From contig JABACO010000020.1 in assembly GCA_013339895.1 (NCBI GenBank), forward strand, positions 2,993,171-3,057,170: 64,000 nucleotides of DNA, written 5' to 3'. The notes beneath the pieces are model-generated. The model saw only the letters and a list, made by a program, of their open reading frames with translations. It did not search any database and was not told the origin of the DNA. Within the stretch, counting starts at the first letter, position 1. Each line of letters opens with the position of its first letter. Shown piece after piece: positions 1 through 12,500 of the stretch. Position numbers and translations under genes: made by a program. Source of the DNA: Ephydatia muelleri. Its lineage: Eukaryota > Porifera > Demospongiae > Spongillida > Spongillidae.

Positions 1-102
1 AAAGAGGAAGTTGATAGCTTAAACCGTTACGGAGTTTTAGCGATTCAAACGTGAAGCATTTTTATAACTTTTTCCACTTTTCAATTTCTCGGAAACTGAC
101 CC
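1..102. repeat. Terminal fragment of a palindromic MITE
   Basis: The stretch resembles the outer arm of the complete MITE at 5578-5827: it carries the GCGATTCAAACG, GCATTTTTATAAC and CGGAAACTG blocks in the same order, but is more diverged. It begins before the window edge and ends where the longer foldback element starts. Confidence 0.6.
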
Positions 103-103
103 A

Positions 104-747
104 TATCTTCCGAAACATTAACGCTATCGGGTTCCTATTTTTAAAACAACATACCACACCATTACAATATGTGAAAATCCATTTTGGTGTCTACAGTGAG
201 TTACACATGCGGGGTACCGACGTTTCAAGGTCCGATACCCCGTAGGGTTCAAAACGGCCACATCTTCAGGTAGGAGTGTCCAAATCGGTTCACAATAGGT
301 ACCTATGTAGAAGGGTCCTACCGCTATTGATTTGTTCTGTTCGTTAATTTCGTTATGGAGATACAAGTGTGCAAAGAAATTGCATATTTCCCGGGCGTTA
401 CGCGCCATTAACGTATTACGAGGATGTCCTCGTAATACGTTAATGGCGCGTAACGCCCGGGAAATATGCAATTTCTTTGCACACTTGTATCTCCATAACG
501 GACAAAGTAAAAATTAACGAAAAGAACAAATCAATAGCGGTAGGACCCTTCTACATAGGTACCTATTTTGAACCGATTTGGACACTCCTACCTGAAGATG
601 TGGTCGTTTTGAACCCTACGGGGTATCGGACCTTGAAACGTCGATACCCGCATGTGTAAGACACCAAAATGGATTTTCACATATAGTAATGGTGTGGTAT
701 GTTGTGTTAAAAATAGGAACCCGATAGCGTTAATATTCGGAAGATAT
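104..747. repeat. Long foldback (palindromic) element
   Basis: The two arms, 104-425 and 426-747, are reverse complements of each other with very few mismatches and essentially no spacer; the centre lies between 425 and 426. Reading inward, the arms share the CGCTATCGGGTTCC, CCGATACCCCGTAGGGTTC and GGTACCTATGTAGAAGGG blocks. The same blocks occur once, without the opposite arm, at 61514-61930, and the outer part matches the 250-bp MITE at 5578. No transposase is encoded, so this is a non-autonomous foldback/MITE family. Short open frames on both strands are mirror images of each other and are not genes. Confidence 0.85.
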
Positions 748-963
748 ATCGATTTAAATTTTATGTTATAAAATAAAATCCACAAGACCCATTTTCGTAT
801 AGAACGTTCCATATGATCGTTTCAGCGAAAAGGGACCTACCGCCTGTTGTTGTTGTTTTTTTCAAGAATTCAAAATTTTGATATTCCAGAAGTCTGAAAT
901 GTCCTCTACACATAGCTTCTTACGCACTGAGAATCGGAATATTCGTCATGGAGTTGCACATTT

Positions 964-1005
964 CTTCTCAGCTGTGCTTAATATCCAGTAAGCACAGCTG
1001 AGAAG
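964..1005. repeat. Short perfect hairpin
   Basis: A 17-bp perfect stem (964-980 with 989-1005) encloses an 8-nt loop. The rest of 748-1171 shows nothing else that I can support. Confidence 0.6.
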
Positions 1006-1171
1006 AGATGTGTTGAGTGAGTTTATTTTTATAGTTTGAGGCAAATTGCATCATGTTGTGCCGACTGCACGCATCAGATGCATGGAGGTTGTTAATTGCT
1101 GTAGAATCAAGTAAGAGACACATTATGCTGATAAGAAGACACATAATGGTCTAATTTGTCTATTAATAATT

Positions 1172-4100
1172 CTATAAACTGCGCATGCATGTGCATGATG
1201 TCATGTGTCTTTGGGTTACACAGCGAAGAGTGCAAGGAACATCACCCTTTGGTTGTTGGGTAGTCTTCTGTTCCACCACCAGCTTGTATGAAGGAGGCAG
1301 TGTCACCTTGAAGGTTTGCAGGAGTCGTGCGAGGATAACTTTGGCTTCAACCTGTGGATGGCATATCAATGGTGTGGACTCCAAGAAATGATGCAGTTCA
1401 CTCACCATGGCAAAATGACGTCCAATACACGACCGATGACTCAAACCAAATGGGAAATATACAAATGGACCAGGTCTGTGGGACAGACAAATGGACCGAC
1501 ACTTACACATGCATCCACATCTATAATCCATATTTTATAAACAAATTTACCGTGTTTTATCAGCATCAAATCGAGATGGGTCAAATGTGTCAGGTACATT
1601 GAAGTATTCAGGATTTCGGCACATCACTGATGTAACAAGCTAACAACATAATATGAAACATGATTACTACTGATTAGTTTCAGCTGCAACTTACAGATAC
1701 AGCTGTGTCTTGAGGAATATGGTAGCCACACAACATAATGCCACCTCTGGGTGCCTCCTTGACTATATTACTTACTGGAGGATGCATTCTTAGGACCTCT
1801 TGCACCACCTTCTCAAAAATTGGTGTAATCATTTGATGGAGGGCATCAGTTTACTTGGAAACGCTGCACATGCCTGTTCTGTGTACTTGAGCTTGTCCAG
1901 GTCATCTCCTGTGACTTCCTTCCTATCTCCAAGAACATCTGCTATTTCTGAGAGAAGACTGAAAAAATAAATCTTTTAAAAGCGTATATGAGCACTCTAC
2001 ATAAAATCAATAACAGGGTTACATATTTGGCATGTTACAATTTTTCCTGCGCTTAAAAAGTGTCTGCTTTTCCCTATAATAATAATTGAAGAAATAAAAC
2101 TATCAAAGCCCACTAAACAATGCAAATAGTAACTCCATTTCTTAATATTTATAACTTAAGATGATAAATAGGTAGTTAATATATAGAGGCTTGACACTAG
2201 CTGACTGGTCATAACAAATCATAGTTGGATAGGTCATTATAGAGCAAATTATAAATTGTCGAAGCTGTAAACATAAAATAAGACATTTGATTTCACTAGG
2301 CCATAAATATTGTATCGGGTATTTGCTTTCTTGGAAATCAATGGGCTTATCAGTTTAGTGCCTTTAATGAATACATCTCATATTAGAACTTAGCACCAAA
2401 AAAAAACACAAATATTACCTCTCAAGCACTTCAGGATGTTGCTGAATAAGGATTATTGCAAATGAAAGTGTGTTTGCTGTTGTCTCCTGACCTGTGGGTT
2501 GGATCACATGATCTACTTACCACAATACCTCCGTGCCACCTACCTGCTATATAAAACGTAACAAAGTCATCCACCAATGTCTCCATGTCAATACTCTTGT
2601 CAGCAACTACATTGTTTGATATATTGATCTGTGATCACATGCAGATAACCACACCCACTGCTAATTTGAAGTATCTGTGTGAGGATGTCATTGGGGACCT
2701 CCTCCCCACTAGTCACAGCTTTGATCCTCTTCTCAATACAGTCCCGGCCAATCCTCCTCATGGCATCCACAGCCTCGCGATACATTCCTATCTCCTTTGG
2801 GTACAATAGCTGCAAGTGTGTGCACACATATCAACAAGATAGTTGATCAGATCTGTATAATATTACTGAAACAAGTGCTGGAAAGGGGGATACAAATGCC
2901 TTTTGAAGTCCTTTTAGACTGAGCAATGTTAGATGGCTCAACTTGGAGTTTGTTGTATACTTCAGTCCAAGACTCTTATGGTCCCATGTCTTACTGAAGT
3001 CTGAAGAGAAGGCAACCTTGCAGGGAAAGTACTTTCTTTGATATACAAAATTATTGTTACAACCTGATATAAATGGCACTGGTCAGTAAGCACACAGCAG
3101 ACCAGTTGAAGGAAATAACTAAGTGCTGACATCTATTAGATGCATCTTCGTGCCTTCTGCACTAATGGTAGGGGCATACCCAAAATTAAACAAATAAATC
3201 AGCAAGCATAGATCTACTGTGTATAATACTTGACATGCAGTGAAACTCCAATTCATTCTAAAACCGAAATCATATTTCATCATTCTAGTAAGTGTATTTA
3301 TCATTGCTTCACCTGTGAGTCAATATTGAACTCCTTTTTTCACGACCTCAGTCAGTGGGGTGATTGGTACAAGTTTTAATGTCCCATAAGTAGGGGGATA
3401 CATTTAAATATCAGTACTATATGGCCAAAAACATTCTCCTATATGACTTATCCTATTAACTTGACAGGAGTAGGCAAAATATAAAACCTGATACACTTTT
3501 TTTACACTGCATGGACCCAATCATGACACCTTTAGGTGTTAGCCACAGTCTGCATGGATTTCCCATTAGATCACTTGAATGCGTGTGACCATTGGTGTAT
3601 ATCTGTTGTGTGTGTACCTGTAAGAGCATTATAATATCCTGATTTGAGGCTCATTACATAGGTATGTAATACACGTACATTAAAAACAGAATTAAATGAT
3701 TAGTACTGTGTTAATTGACTACTAATAATCATGGTGAAACTAATTAAACATTGCAATAAAGATTGAAATATTAAAATCAAGAAAAGTGCAGCTTATTGGC
3801 ATAGTTTAATAATCGATATTAATGATAGATTGAGTATGCTAATCAAATTGAAACAACATTCATTGCACATTAGTTCAGTTATTGTACCAGTTTTATTATG
3901 AATTTCAAACCAACAAATTGAACTTCAAAAAATAATCAAAATTTGTGTTGCATAAATCACCAATCAGGTAACAACTAATGAGTTATAATAATTCTATCGT
4001 GAATATTTAAAATGATTTTAGAAGGTCTTGATGCACTTAATTTATTGTTTAGACTACTGCTATTTGCCTAGTTAGTAAGGTTTATGATTAGTAAAATAGT

Positions 4101-6028
4101 TTAAAAGTGTTGCGCTCATTAGAAACACATTATTACAATTATAACATTATACATATAATTTTAATCTTATTGAAAACAGAAAACTAACATAAATCTGGAA
4201 ATTTTTGCTGTTGAAATATTATCATGGTTACGCAAGGCTACAAGTATTATCAACTGTGAATAAACAACAGAACAAAATATTACAGTGGGAAATATGAAAG
4301 CCATAATGCATTTGATCGTTCCCTAAAAACTACTACTAGGTAATGATTATGTCAATTCAATTTGCTTATACTATTTCTTTCTGGCCTTTGAGTGGTCTTG
4401 TTGTAGCTCACTAGCTCGAATGAGTTCAACATGCATACCGAGTGTGTCACACGATATGCATGCAAGTCGACAAACATTTTGTTATAATTTCATATGCTAA
4501 GTCAGCACAACAAAAATCTTTGAAACTAAAGTTTTATTATCAGATATTACAGTAATTGCTAAATTTTAACTGTACCTTGCTAATGACATCCAAAGTTGCC
4601 TCGTGGAATGCCTCCTTCATGGGAACTTCTGTCTTCCCATCAGCAAGGGGCCTCAACCCCTCCAGAAAGGCATCAACACACTCATTGAATACGAGAAGTA
4701 GGTCCTTCAATGAACTGCAATGAAATATATCAACCCCATACCACCCAATGTGGCCAAGGTACCTCCGCTTGAACAAAGGGTCATACAGCTTTCTTCGAGG
4801 CTTCCATGTATCATAGTCTGGAATAGTGAGCAGTCCTTGACCCATGAACCTGTGTGTGGCCTCCCCACAGTTACACACATTCAACACAGACAACTTGCAG
4901 CTGCTACCTTCTCCCAAATAAGGTACGAATGGGTTTGATGCTTGGGGCTGATTTATCAATATGTTCATCAGTTGCCATTATCTACATGGAGAGAGCACAA
5001 AACTCAATATGACTGTACAGCATTTTGCATCTGAGATCATGCTTGTTTAACAGGTATTATTATCCAATTATCATACAGCTAATAACCCCAAAGAGAACAG
5101 CTGCTATTTTATAAGAGTCACACTTTGAAATAAAATAACAGGACGTGGGACAATGGTTAAACCAAGTCTGCAATCACCTCTTACCTTTACATCATCAGGA
5201 TTGGATGAAAATATAACAGGACTGAAAAGAAAAAAGGCAACAAATATGTGTCCAGCTTCTTCAGTCCTTTGCGTGTGAAAATGTGTATTGCCCATGTGTG
5301 TACAGTGTGTGCATGAACGTGTGCATGTACAATATGAGTGTGTTTGTACATTGTGGGTGCATGTGTGTGCATGGAGCTAGGGGAAGGAGCTAGAACAATT
5401 AATTAGTATCTGCTTCTAAGCCTTACCATTTTGCAACCACATCAGCAAAAGGCAAAATCTCATTTCCACTTTCCTTTCTTATGGTTAGAATGTTTGCTAT
5501 GTGACCTAAAAAGAAGCTTTACAAATGGGGAAGATACAGGGTTAAAAAGAAAGTACACATATTTATAATAAACAAATGGGACAGCTTCCGCGAAAATTGC
5601 CCCACGGTTAAAATGTTATAAAAATGCATCGCGTTTGAATCGCTATAACTTCCCAACGGATAACGCTATCGACTTCCTATTTTCAACACTTCATAGTGAA
5701 ATGGTGTAGTATGAAGTGTTGAAAATAGGACGTCGATAGCAATATCCGTTGGGAAGTTATAGCGATTCAAACGCGATGCATTTTTATAACATTTTAACCG
5801 TGGGGCAATTTTCGCGGAAACTGTCCCAAAGGCTATAGGATTAATACTTAAACAAAGCAAGTTTACATAGGTACATAACATTTACCTGTTCATCTTAGGA
5901 GATGGGATGTGAGAGTACTTCCAATGGATGTAGGCCACATGCAGTGAGAACAGGAGGAAGGCTGTGGTCACCAGACGGAGCAGTCCTCCTCCAGGATAGA
6001 GGATCAACCAGGGAATGGAGCCTAACAT
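1172..6028 (-). CDS. CYP46A1-like: CYP46A-type cytochrome P450, complete 15-exon gene
   Basis: Heme-thiolate monooxygenase most like cholesterol 24-hydroxylase. Exons read 5886-6028, 5427-5516, 5185-5266, 4908-4981, 4745-4849, 4576-4714, 2867-3016, 2659-2809, 2544-2606, 2419-2491, 1874-1958, 1695-1808, 1551-1639, 1406-1475 and 1172-1351; together they give one open frame of 535 residues (family about 500). Visible are an N-terminal hydrophobic anchor followed by HIPSP, the I-helix AGQETT, the K-helix EVLR (ExxR), FDPSRF, and the heme loop FPFGLSHRSCIGR with its cysteine ligand. The GEEVPNDILTQIL stretch and the CTLR end are close to CYP46A. The start is the first ATG before the anchor. The donor after exon 11 is GC rather than GT, and the introns at 4715-4744 (30 nt) and 1352-1405 (54 nt) are very short and frame-neutral. 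The exact sterol substrate is not deducible. Confidence 0.9.
5578..5827. repeat. Palindromic MITE in P450 intron 1
   Basis: A 250-bp element with near-perfect inverted halves around a short loop. Ends are GGGACAG(C/T)TTCCGCG and its complement, followed by AATTGCCCCACGG. It lies wholly inside intron 1 (5517-5885) of the P450 gene. A target-site duplication is not clear. It looks like an internally deleted relative of the 104-747 and 61514 elements. Confidence 0.85.
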
Positions 6029-7927
6029 GTCTACAGGGTTAGTGCTCTGTTCATTATATATGTCATACTATTATTTTGCCCATTGTGTAGGTAAGTATAT
6101 CTTATAGGAGGTCATTTCGTAATGTGGAACACATAAGTGCATCAGAATCTCTCTGGTATGAAATCGCTAATTAATTTGTTTGGATTTAAAGTGTACAAGT
6201 AGAATGTAATGAAGACAAAATCAATCCATTACCATACTGCATGGTATCAGCAATAATGGTCCATTTTGGCTACGTTCTGACAGTTTGCATGCATGCATGA
6301 TAATGTCCTTATATTTTTAAATTGTCGTATTCGTATCCTTAATTAGTTATCCAATTATGTTGTAGTTCCGTTAATTACCTTTTGCAATCCACGGTATTCT
6401 AAAATCAGTCTAGCTTCGAATACTAGCGCCTTCCCGTCTGTCTCTTTGTCAGATCCAGGCTCTGTACCTTGGTGTATGCAACAATGCATGCTATAATGGA
6501 AGGTGGACCCCTGGTGCTTTTATCTACGTTCTGGTCAGCCATGCTGGACCAAATGTCCTCATTTTCCCTGTAGTAACATGCACAGTATTAGGGGTTGCAG
6601 TACGAACTACATGGCTCACACTAATAAACCTTTCGACCGCTAAGAGTACAAACAAATGATTCAGTCTCTGGTCGGTTTATAGAAATGCTGCTGGACGGAG
6701 GGTTTTGCGACCACGTTTGACTGGCCGATCCTGACTACTAATAGGTCGGCGAGTATTAGAGTTGCCATGCAGGCTAAGACCTTGGTTCGTGTCCTATTTA
6801 AAACCTACCTGCCGGGCCGTCGATGTGTACAGGAAATATCTTCAACTCTTAATTAGAGCAAGTTTGAAATGTAGGTTTTTTCGGTCGTATGACGATTGAT
6901 ACCAAATTTACATAAAAAGTAAATTTATGAGATCTGTACAGGTGTCCTGTGGCCTTCAAATAGCCGCTGTGGTGTGAAATTGGACCAATCATATCGGATG
7001 AATGGAAGAGAAGTCGGAGGAAATACATGCGAATCACCGTACGCCACGCCGTAGTGGTGATGGAATTGAAGGTTATCGACTCGAGCAACGTTTTCCATTG
7101 ACAATCATTAATTCTGCATCAATCCTACAATACATGTATGAACCTAAATTTAAGCAGGTTCAGATTGAATTTTATCTTATCAGGAGAAACTTTTTAATGT
7201 TCGAGTGCGGATAGAGAGAGCGTTATTTCTAACGTCTCAGTTTTCAAAGCGTCGGCACTCCACTACCTTGCAGGTAGTCGCCTGCCCGAACCAGATACAC
7301 TCGCTAAAGTAGGCGCGGATACTTTTCGTGTGTCAGCTCGTTATTCATCAGCAGCTGGGACGGAATTAAATAACCACCTAATACATGCACGTGCGCGCAC
7401 ACGGTTAACAGCTTACCTGGTCTCTGTATTGAGAACTGACCTTACATTGTATCCCTGTACTTGTTCCGTCCCTTGTAACCACAGATAAATTCATCCGTGG
7501 TTGTCAATGGCGGAAGTGTACCCTGGGCCGATATCCCTTCCTCGACCCCGGGCTTCAGGGGGGTTGGGTTTTGGGAGGAGGGATACTGGAAGGGGGGCGG
7601 AGACCCCTCCAGTACCGGCCCTTCAGGACACTGATCACGCCTATACGGTGGTCGTAACCATCCCATATGTTATGAGATGAGGGAGGGGGGTGGGAGTGAA
7701 GAACCGCTGTCCCTTGTGACGTCGATGGGTTGACTTACACGAGCCGGCGTTGGCTCCACTGCACGGGCTTATTTATATATCTATATGAATCTGCGCATGC
7801 GCACAACGACCGTCGCTGTTAAACTCGTTTAAAACCTTATAAAGTAAACGCGCGCGTGGTGCATGGTATTCAAACATTAGTTAATTATTTGTCAATAAAA
7901 GATATCACGCCTACATAATTATTGATT
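6029..7927. other. Intergenic, no supported gene
   Basis: About 1.9 kb upstream of the P450 start. No coding exon, RNA gene or repeat that I recognise. The first few hundred bases presumably hold the P450 promoter. A C/G-rich patch at about 7500-7700 gives only unsupported open frames. Confidence 0.4.
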
Positions 7928-9125
7928 TTATAGTGGCAAAATTGCAGCTAATTTGTTTAATAATTTACGAGTGCGTGTGCATGTGCATGATGTCATGTGT
8001 CTTTGGGTTACACAGCGAAGAGTGCAAGGAACATTACCCTTTGTTTGTTGGGTGGTCTTCTGTTCCACCACCAGCTTGTATGAAGGAGGTAGTGTCACCT
8101 TGAAGGTTTGCAGGAGCCGTGCGAGGATAACTTTGGCCTCAATCTGTAGATGGCATATCAATGGTGTGGACCTCAAGAAATGATGCAATTCACTCACCAT
8201 GGCAAAATGACGTCCAATACACGACCTATGACTCAAACCAAATGGGAAATATACAAATGGACCAGGTCTGTGGGATGGACCGATGGACACATGCATCCAC
8301 ATATCTATAATGCATAATATTATTTTATTAACAAATTTACCGTGTTTTATCTGCATCAAATTGAGATGGGTCAAATGTGTCAGGATCATTAAAGTATTCC
8401 GGCAGGATTTCAGCACAACACTAATGTAATAAGCTAACAACAATTATGAAACATGATTACTACTAATTAGTTTCAGCCACAACTTACAAATACAGCTGTT
8501 CTCTCAGGAATATAGTAGCCACTCAACATTATGCCACCTCTGGGTTCCTCCTTGGCTACATTACTTACTGGAGGATACACTCTTAAGACCTCTTGCACCA
8601 CCTATTCATTCAATGGAGGGCATCAGTTTAAAAATCTGCACACACCTGTTCTGTATACTTAAGCTTGCCTAGGTCATCTCCTGTGACTTCCTTCTATCAC
8701 CAAGAACACCTGCTATCTCCAAGTGAAGTCTGAAATCTTTTAAAACAGTGCCAAAAGCAGGCACTTTAAGCGCAGGAAACTGTAGAAGGATACAATAATA
8801 TGTATATGTAAAAATAACTCATTCTATTTTTCATTGAAGACATCGAACCTCAATGCCCGCAAATGCTAATTCCATTTTCAAATAATTAGGTACGATTTAT
8901 AACTTACTTATGGTTGATTTCTAATATGATAAATATGTACTTAATTTTAGATCAGGCTTGACACTAGCTGACTGGCCATAACAAAGTCATAGTTAGATAG
9001 GTCATTAGAGAGCATATTTTTTAATTGTCAAGTTATTAACCATAACATTTATTCATAAACCTCCATCCATGTTAAAAGAGTTCAATAAAATGAACTAGAG
9101 GTTTAATTTCACTAGGCCATAGTCA
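7928..9125 (-). pseudogene. Broken duplicate of P450 exons 11-15
   Basis: A second copy of the 3' end of the CYP46A-type gene, matching 1172 to about 2310, including the introns and part of intron 10. The heme-loop exon (8198-8267), the 54-nt intron (8144-8197) and the terminal exon are intact and very similar. The exon-11 equivalent near 8650-8730 lacks one base; the exon-13 equivalent near 8343-8432 has a stop where the intact copy has Arg and a 4-bp insertion. Upstream exons, including the I-helix, are absent. The copy keeps a canonical GT donor after exon 11 where the intact gene has GC. It is a decayed segmental duplicate; transcription of the remnant cannot be excluded. Confidence 0.85.
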
Positions 9126-9513
9126 CTGACCACTGTGTTTGTAATTAGTTTTAAAATATTATATTCTGATCATACAACATGTCAGTGATAAATACATGAA
9201 ACGAGTATGCATAAAAAATAATGTTCATTTGGGCTGACATTTTTTACTATTCCATTTGTATTTTTTATTGTTCCACGCTTCTTTTGGAATGGATATGTCA
9301 CATTCTTTGTGGAACCATTCTTTACAAGAATTGCACTGAATCATTAATCCAGCATCTGGCATCCTACAATGTACACCTCACGTGTACGCTCTTTTTTTGT
9401 GCTATAGCACGACTACTGATTGGACAATCTGAAGCAGGAAATGGAGTAAATCTTCTATTTTGTAAACAAAAATGTGTAATAAATGTGTAAATGTGTAATA
9501 ATTAATGATGGAA

Positions 9514-12500
9514 CTAAATGAATACATACAACCAAAAATAATTGCTCAAATCTTCTTCTTTTTGTGGACGCATCAGTACTGCACTATAGTTCCTTTTACA
9601 CACGTCTTGACCAGAGCATAGATCTACGGCAAAAGCAATGGCATATAGGCCGCAGTCAGAATGATTGGTTTGCTTCACAGCATCCATGAAATGGAGATGT
9701 ACCGCATCATTAGGTGTACATAGAATTGCACATATTTGTTCAATGATAAAATTATTGCAGGTGTCATAAAGACTATCGAAAACGTTCACATGGCCAGATG
9801 GCAATCCAATGGTCGAAATAGTCACCCAATGATCTTCTCCATTGTGTAGAATTTGAATGAATTCTCTCATTACATCGAATCTTAAATTATAAGCCAAGGT
9901 TGTTGCTTGAAATCCCGATCGGCCATATTGGCTATGGAGAAGGAACTGTGAAGCATTAATCAGCACATCATCTACCCACTTGTTACTCTCCAGGATGCAT
10001 CTGTGTTCTTCATAGAGCTTAACATCTTCCACTTCCATCCATTGTTTACGACATCTAACCTTTCTGGCTTTCTTTATCGGCTTCTCTTCATCACTGGTTT
10101 TCTTACTTTGTTGTTTCTCCTCATCACAATCATTCATGCTAACTTTTGCTTCATTCGTTGTACAATTATCAGGTCGTAATTTAATGAATCCAGAGGCGCA
10201 AACATTCAAATCTGGCTTACTGGCTAAGTTTAGGCTGTCAAGAACCACATCATCTTTATTGAACAACTTTCTTGTCTCCATAACCTACTGACAGAATGCA
10301 TCAATATTCGCTGCAGACATTAGGAAGTATCTTTTGCCATATCTAATAATGGTCTTAATACTAATGCCACTGGATTTGAACCAACACTCCAGAAGTTGAA
10401 GAGACTCCACTGGATAGAAACTTCCATTAATGTCATGCTTTCTGAAATGATCAAACTCTTCGGAAAGATTTTCATTTATTATTACAAAACTGCCCTCCGC
10501 AGAAATCTCTTAAAGGTGCTTCTTTATTATATGCACGATGAGTCAGCCAGTGCTCTACAATAAGATCCTTGTTCAGGGCATATTCACCAGCTTCAGAATT
10601 TAATCCAGTTGTCTAAAAAAAAGTAAAACCAAGTAAGGTAATATTTTTATACCGGTGTACTTAGGAAATACATGTACGAGTATATAAATTTACATAACGT
10701 ACATAAAATAACGTGTTAAAGACTGAATAACTTACTTCAAAGTCATCATCATCTTCTGCTGGATTAAATGCAAGTTCATTGGCACCTGTTCGCCATAATC
10801 GAAACAATTGTGGTGAAAACAATTGCTCATGAAGCAGTTCACGAGTAGAAATTTCATTGCCATAGATTTATTCATTGTGAGAATCAGCCACATCTATGGC
10901 CAGTCTCTCTTTGCTTGCACTTTCTTCATTGTGAGATGCAGTAAAATCCTGTTCAATTTTGCTTGCTATCTCCTCGTCACTAGCAGCAGCATGAACCTGC
11001 CCTAGATCACTAGCAGCTTCATGAATTTGCCTTTCTTCATATGTTTTCAACTGGATTGAATTATATAAATTTTTTAAAACCTTGCTGTATTCATTCTTTA
11101 ATAAATACAACCCCTTATCACATACTTCAGCTATTGTAAAAGGGCCTGTCCACTCATCATCCATTTTCCCTCCTTTTCGAGAAAGCTTTCTCATATTTCT
11201 TAAAAGAACTGGGCTTCCTAGTTTGAATTCTGCCTTTGCATGCTTGCGGTCATAGTAAAGCTTTTGTTTAGCTTGAGCATTTTCAATGTTAGATGCAACT
11301 TTCATAAAAGTCTCAGTGCGTATCGTATCCAGCCTTGCAGCATGCCTCTGAGCTTCACTTTCAATTTCTGGGATTGCATGACCATTATCCACATTACTGG
11401 TGTGTAGCTGGATGGGTAATACTGCTTCTCTACCGTACATAAGAAAAAAGGGTGTGTATTTAGTTGTAGCATGAACACTTGTATGATATGAGAAAAGAAC
11501 TGATTCTAAGTGTTCGTCCCAGTCATCTTGATCAGCATTAATATATTTAACAAGCGACTTTGTAACAGTTTGATTCAGCCTTTCGTCAAGTCTGTTGGTT
11601 TGCGGGTGGTATGCGCTTGCAATACGATGCTAGTTCCCGTCAGTAAAAAAAGCTTCTCATTTAGTGCATTTACAAACTCACGACCCTGATCTGAAATGCA
11701 TACTTTAAAACAGCCAAACCTAGCAATTAGGGAATAAATGAAATTGGCTATCCCTTCAGCACATTTGTATGGAAGAGCTTGAGCTTCGGGCCATTTTGAA
11801 AAATAGTCTGTGCATGTTACTAGAAACCTGACAGAAGATCACAAAATGGCAATGTGAGGATAAATAATGTCAAATATCAGTGCTGTTTAATTATCAACTT
11901 ACACACTGCACAAAAACGTACCGTAGAGTCCCGGATACAACACCCCCTCCGCCCTCCATGGAGAAAATGGAATGTTTTTTTACACGAGCATATCTCCATC
12001 ACCATATTAAGCGCTAGGACTAACCAATTATGTTGTTTGAGAAATAAAAGTTGTTCAATATTAATTTTATTATAAGTAACTACTATAGCGCTTATTTTTT
12101 ACTGAGATACGATCGGTTAAGAAAAAAAGTAATTTTTTCTATGCATACATGGGGATGGAGAGGAAGGTATTATAATTATACCCGGAACTTTACGACATTT
12201 GTTCCATAATAAATAAGGAAGGAGCAATGTACAAAGAGAATAAAATAAGTACCTAGTACAAATAAACACAAGCCAATATTTTTTCACACTGTTGCAAATA
12301 TGCAAGGAGTTGCTTAAATTACATCAATCCCTAAACCACATTACCATTTCACTCTGGAGCCATCAGTGCAAAAACAGGCTAGGATATATAGATTATGAAC
12401 GCAAAAGATAACCTTGTTCGAACAAAATAATATAATTTTTTGTACAACTTCTCCCATTTTGTTGCATAATTACTTGTTTTTATACACTATGTACAATCGA

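Noticed and set aside
124-812. Open frames in the first 800 bases
   Set aside because: Mirror-image frames from the two arms of the palindrome; no protein family.
2831-3304. Independent small genes on the minus strand
   Set aside because: The first is P450 exon 7 read past its splice sites; the second (3119-3304) lies in intron 6 without support.
7240-7330. Possible tRNA-like GC-rich stretch
   Set aside because: No cloverleaf with proper anticodon arm and T-loop could be built.
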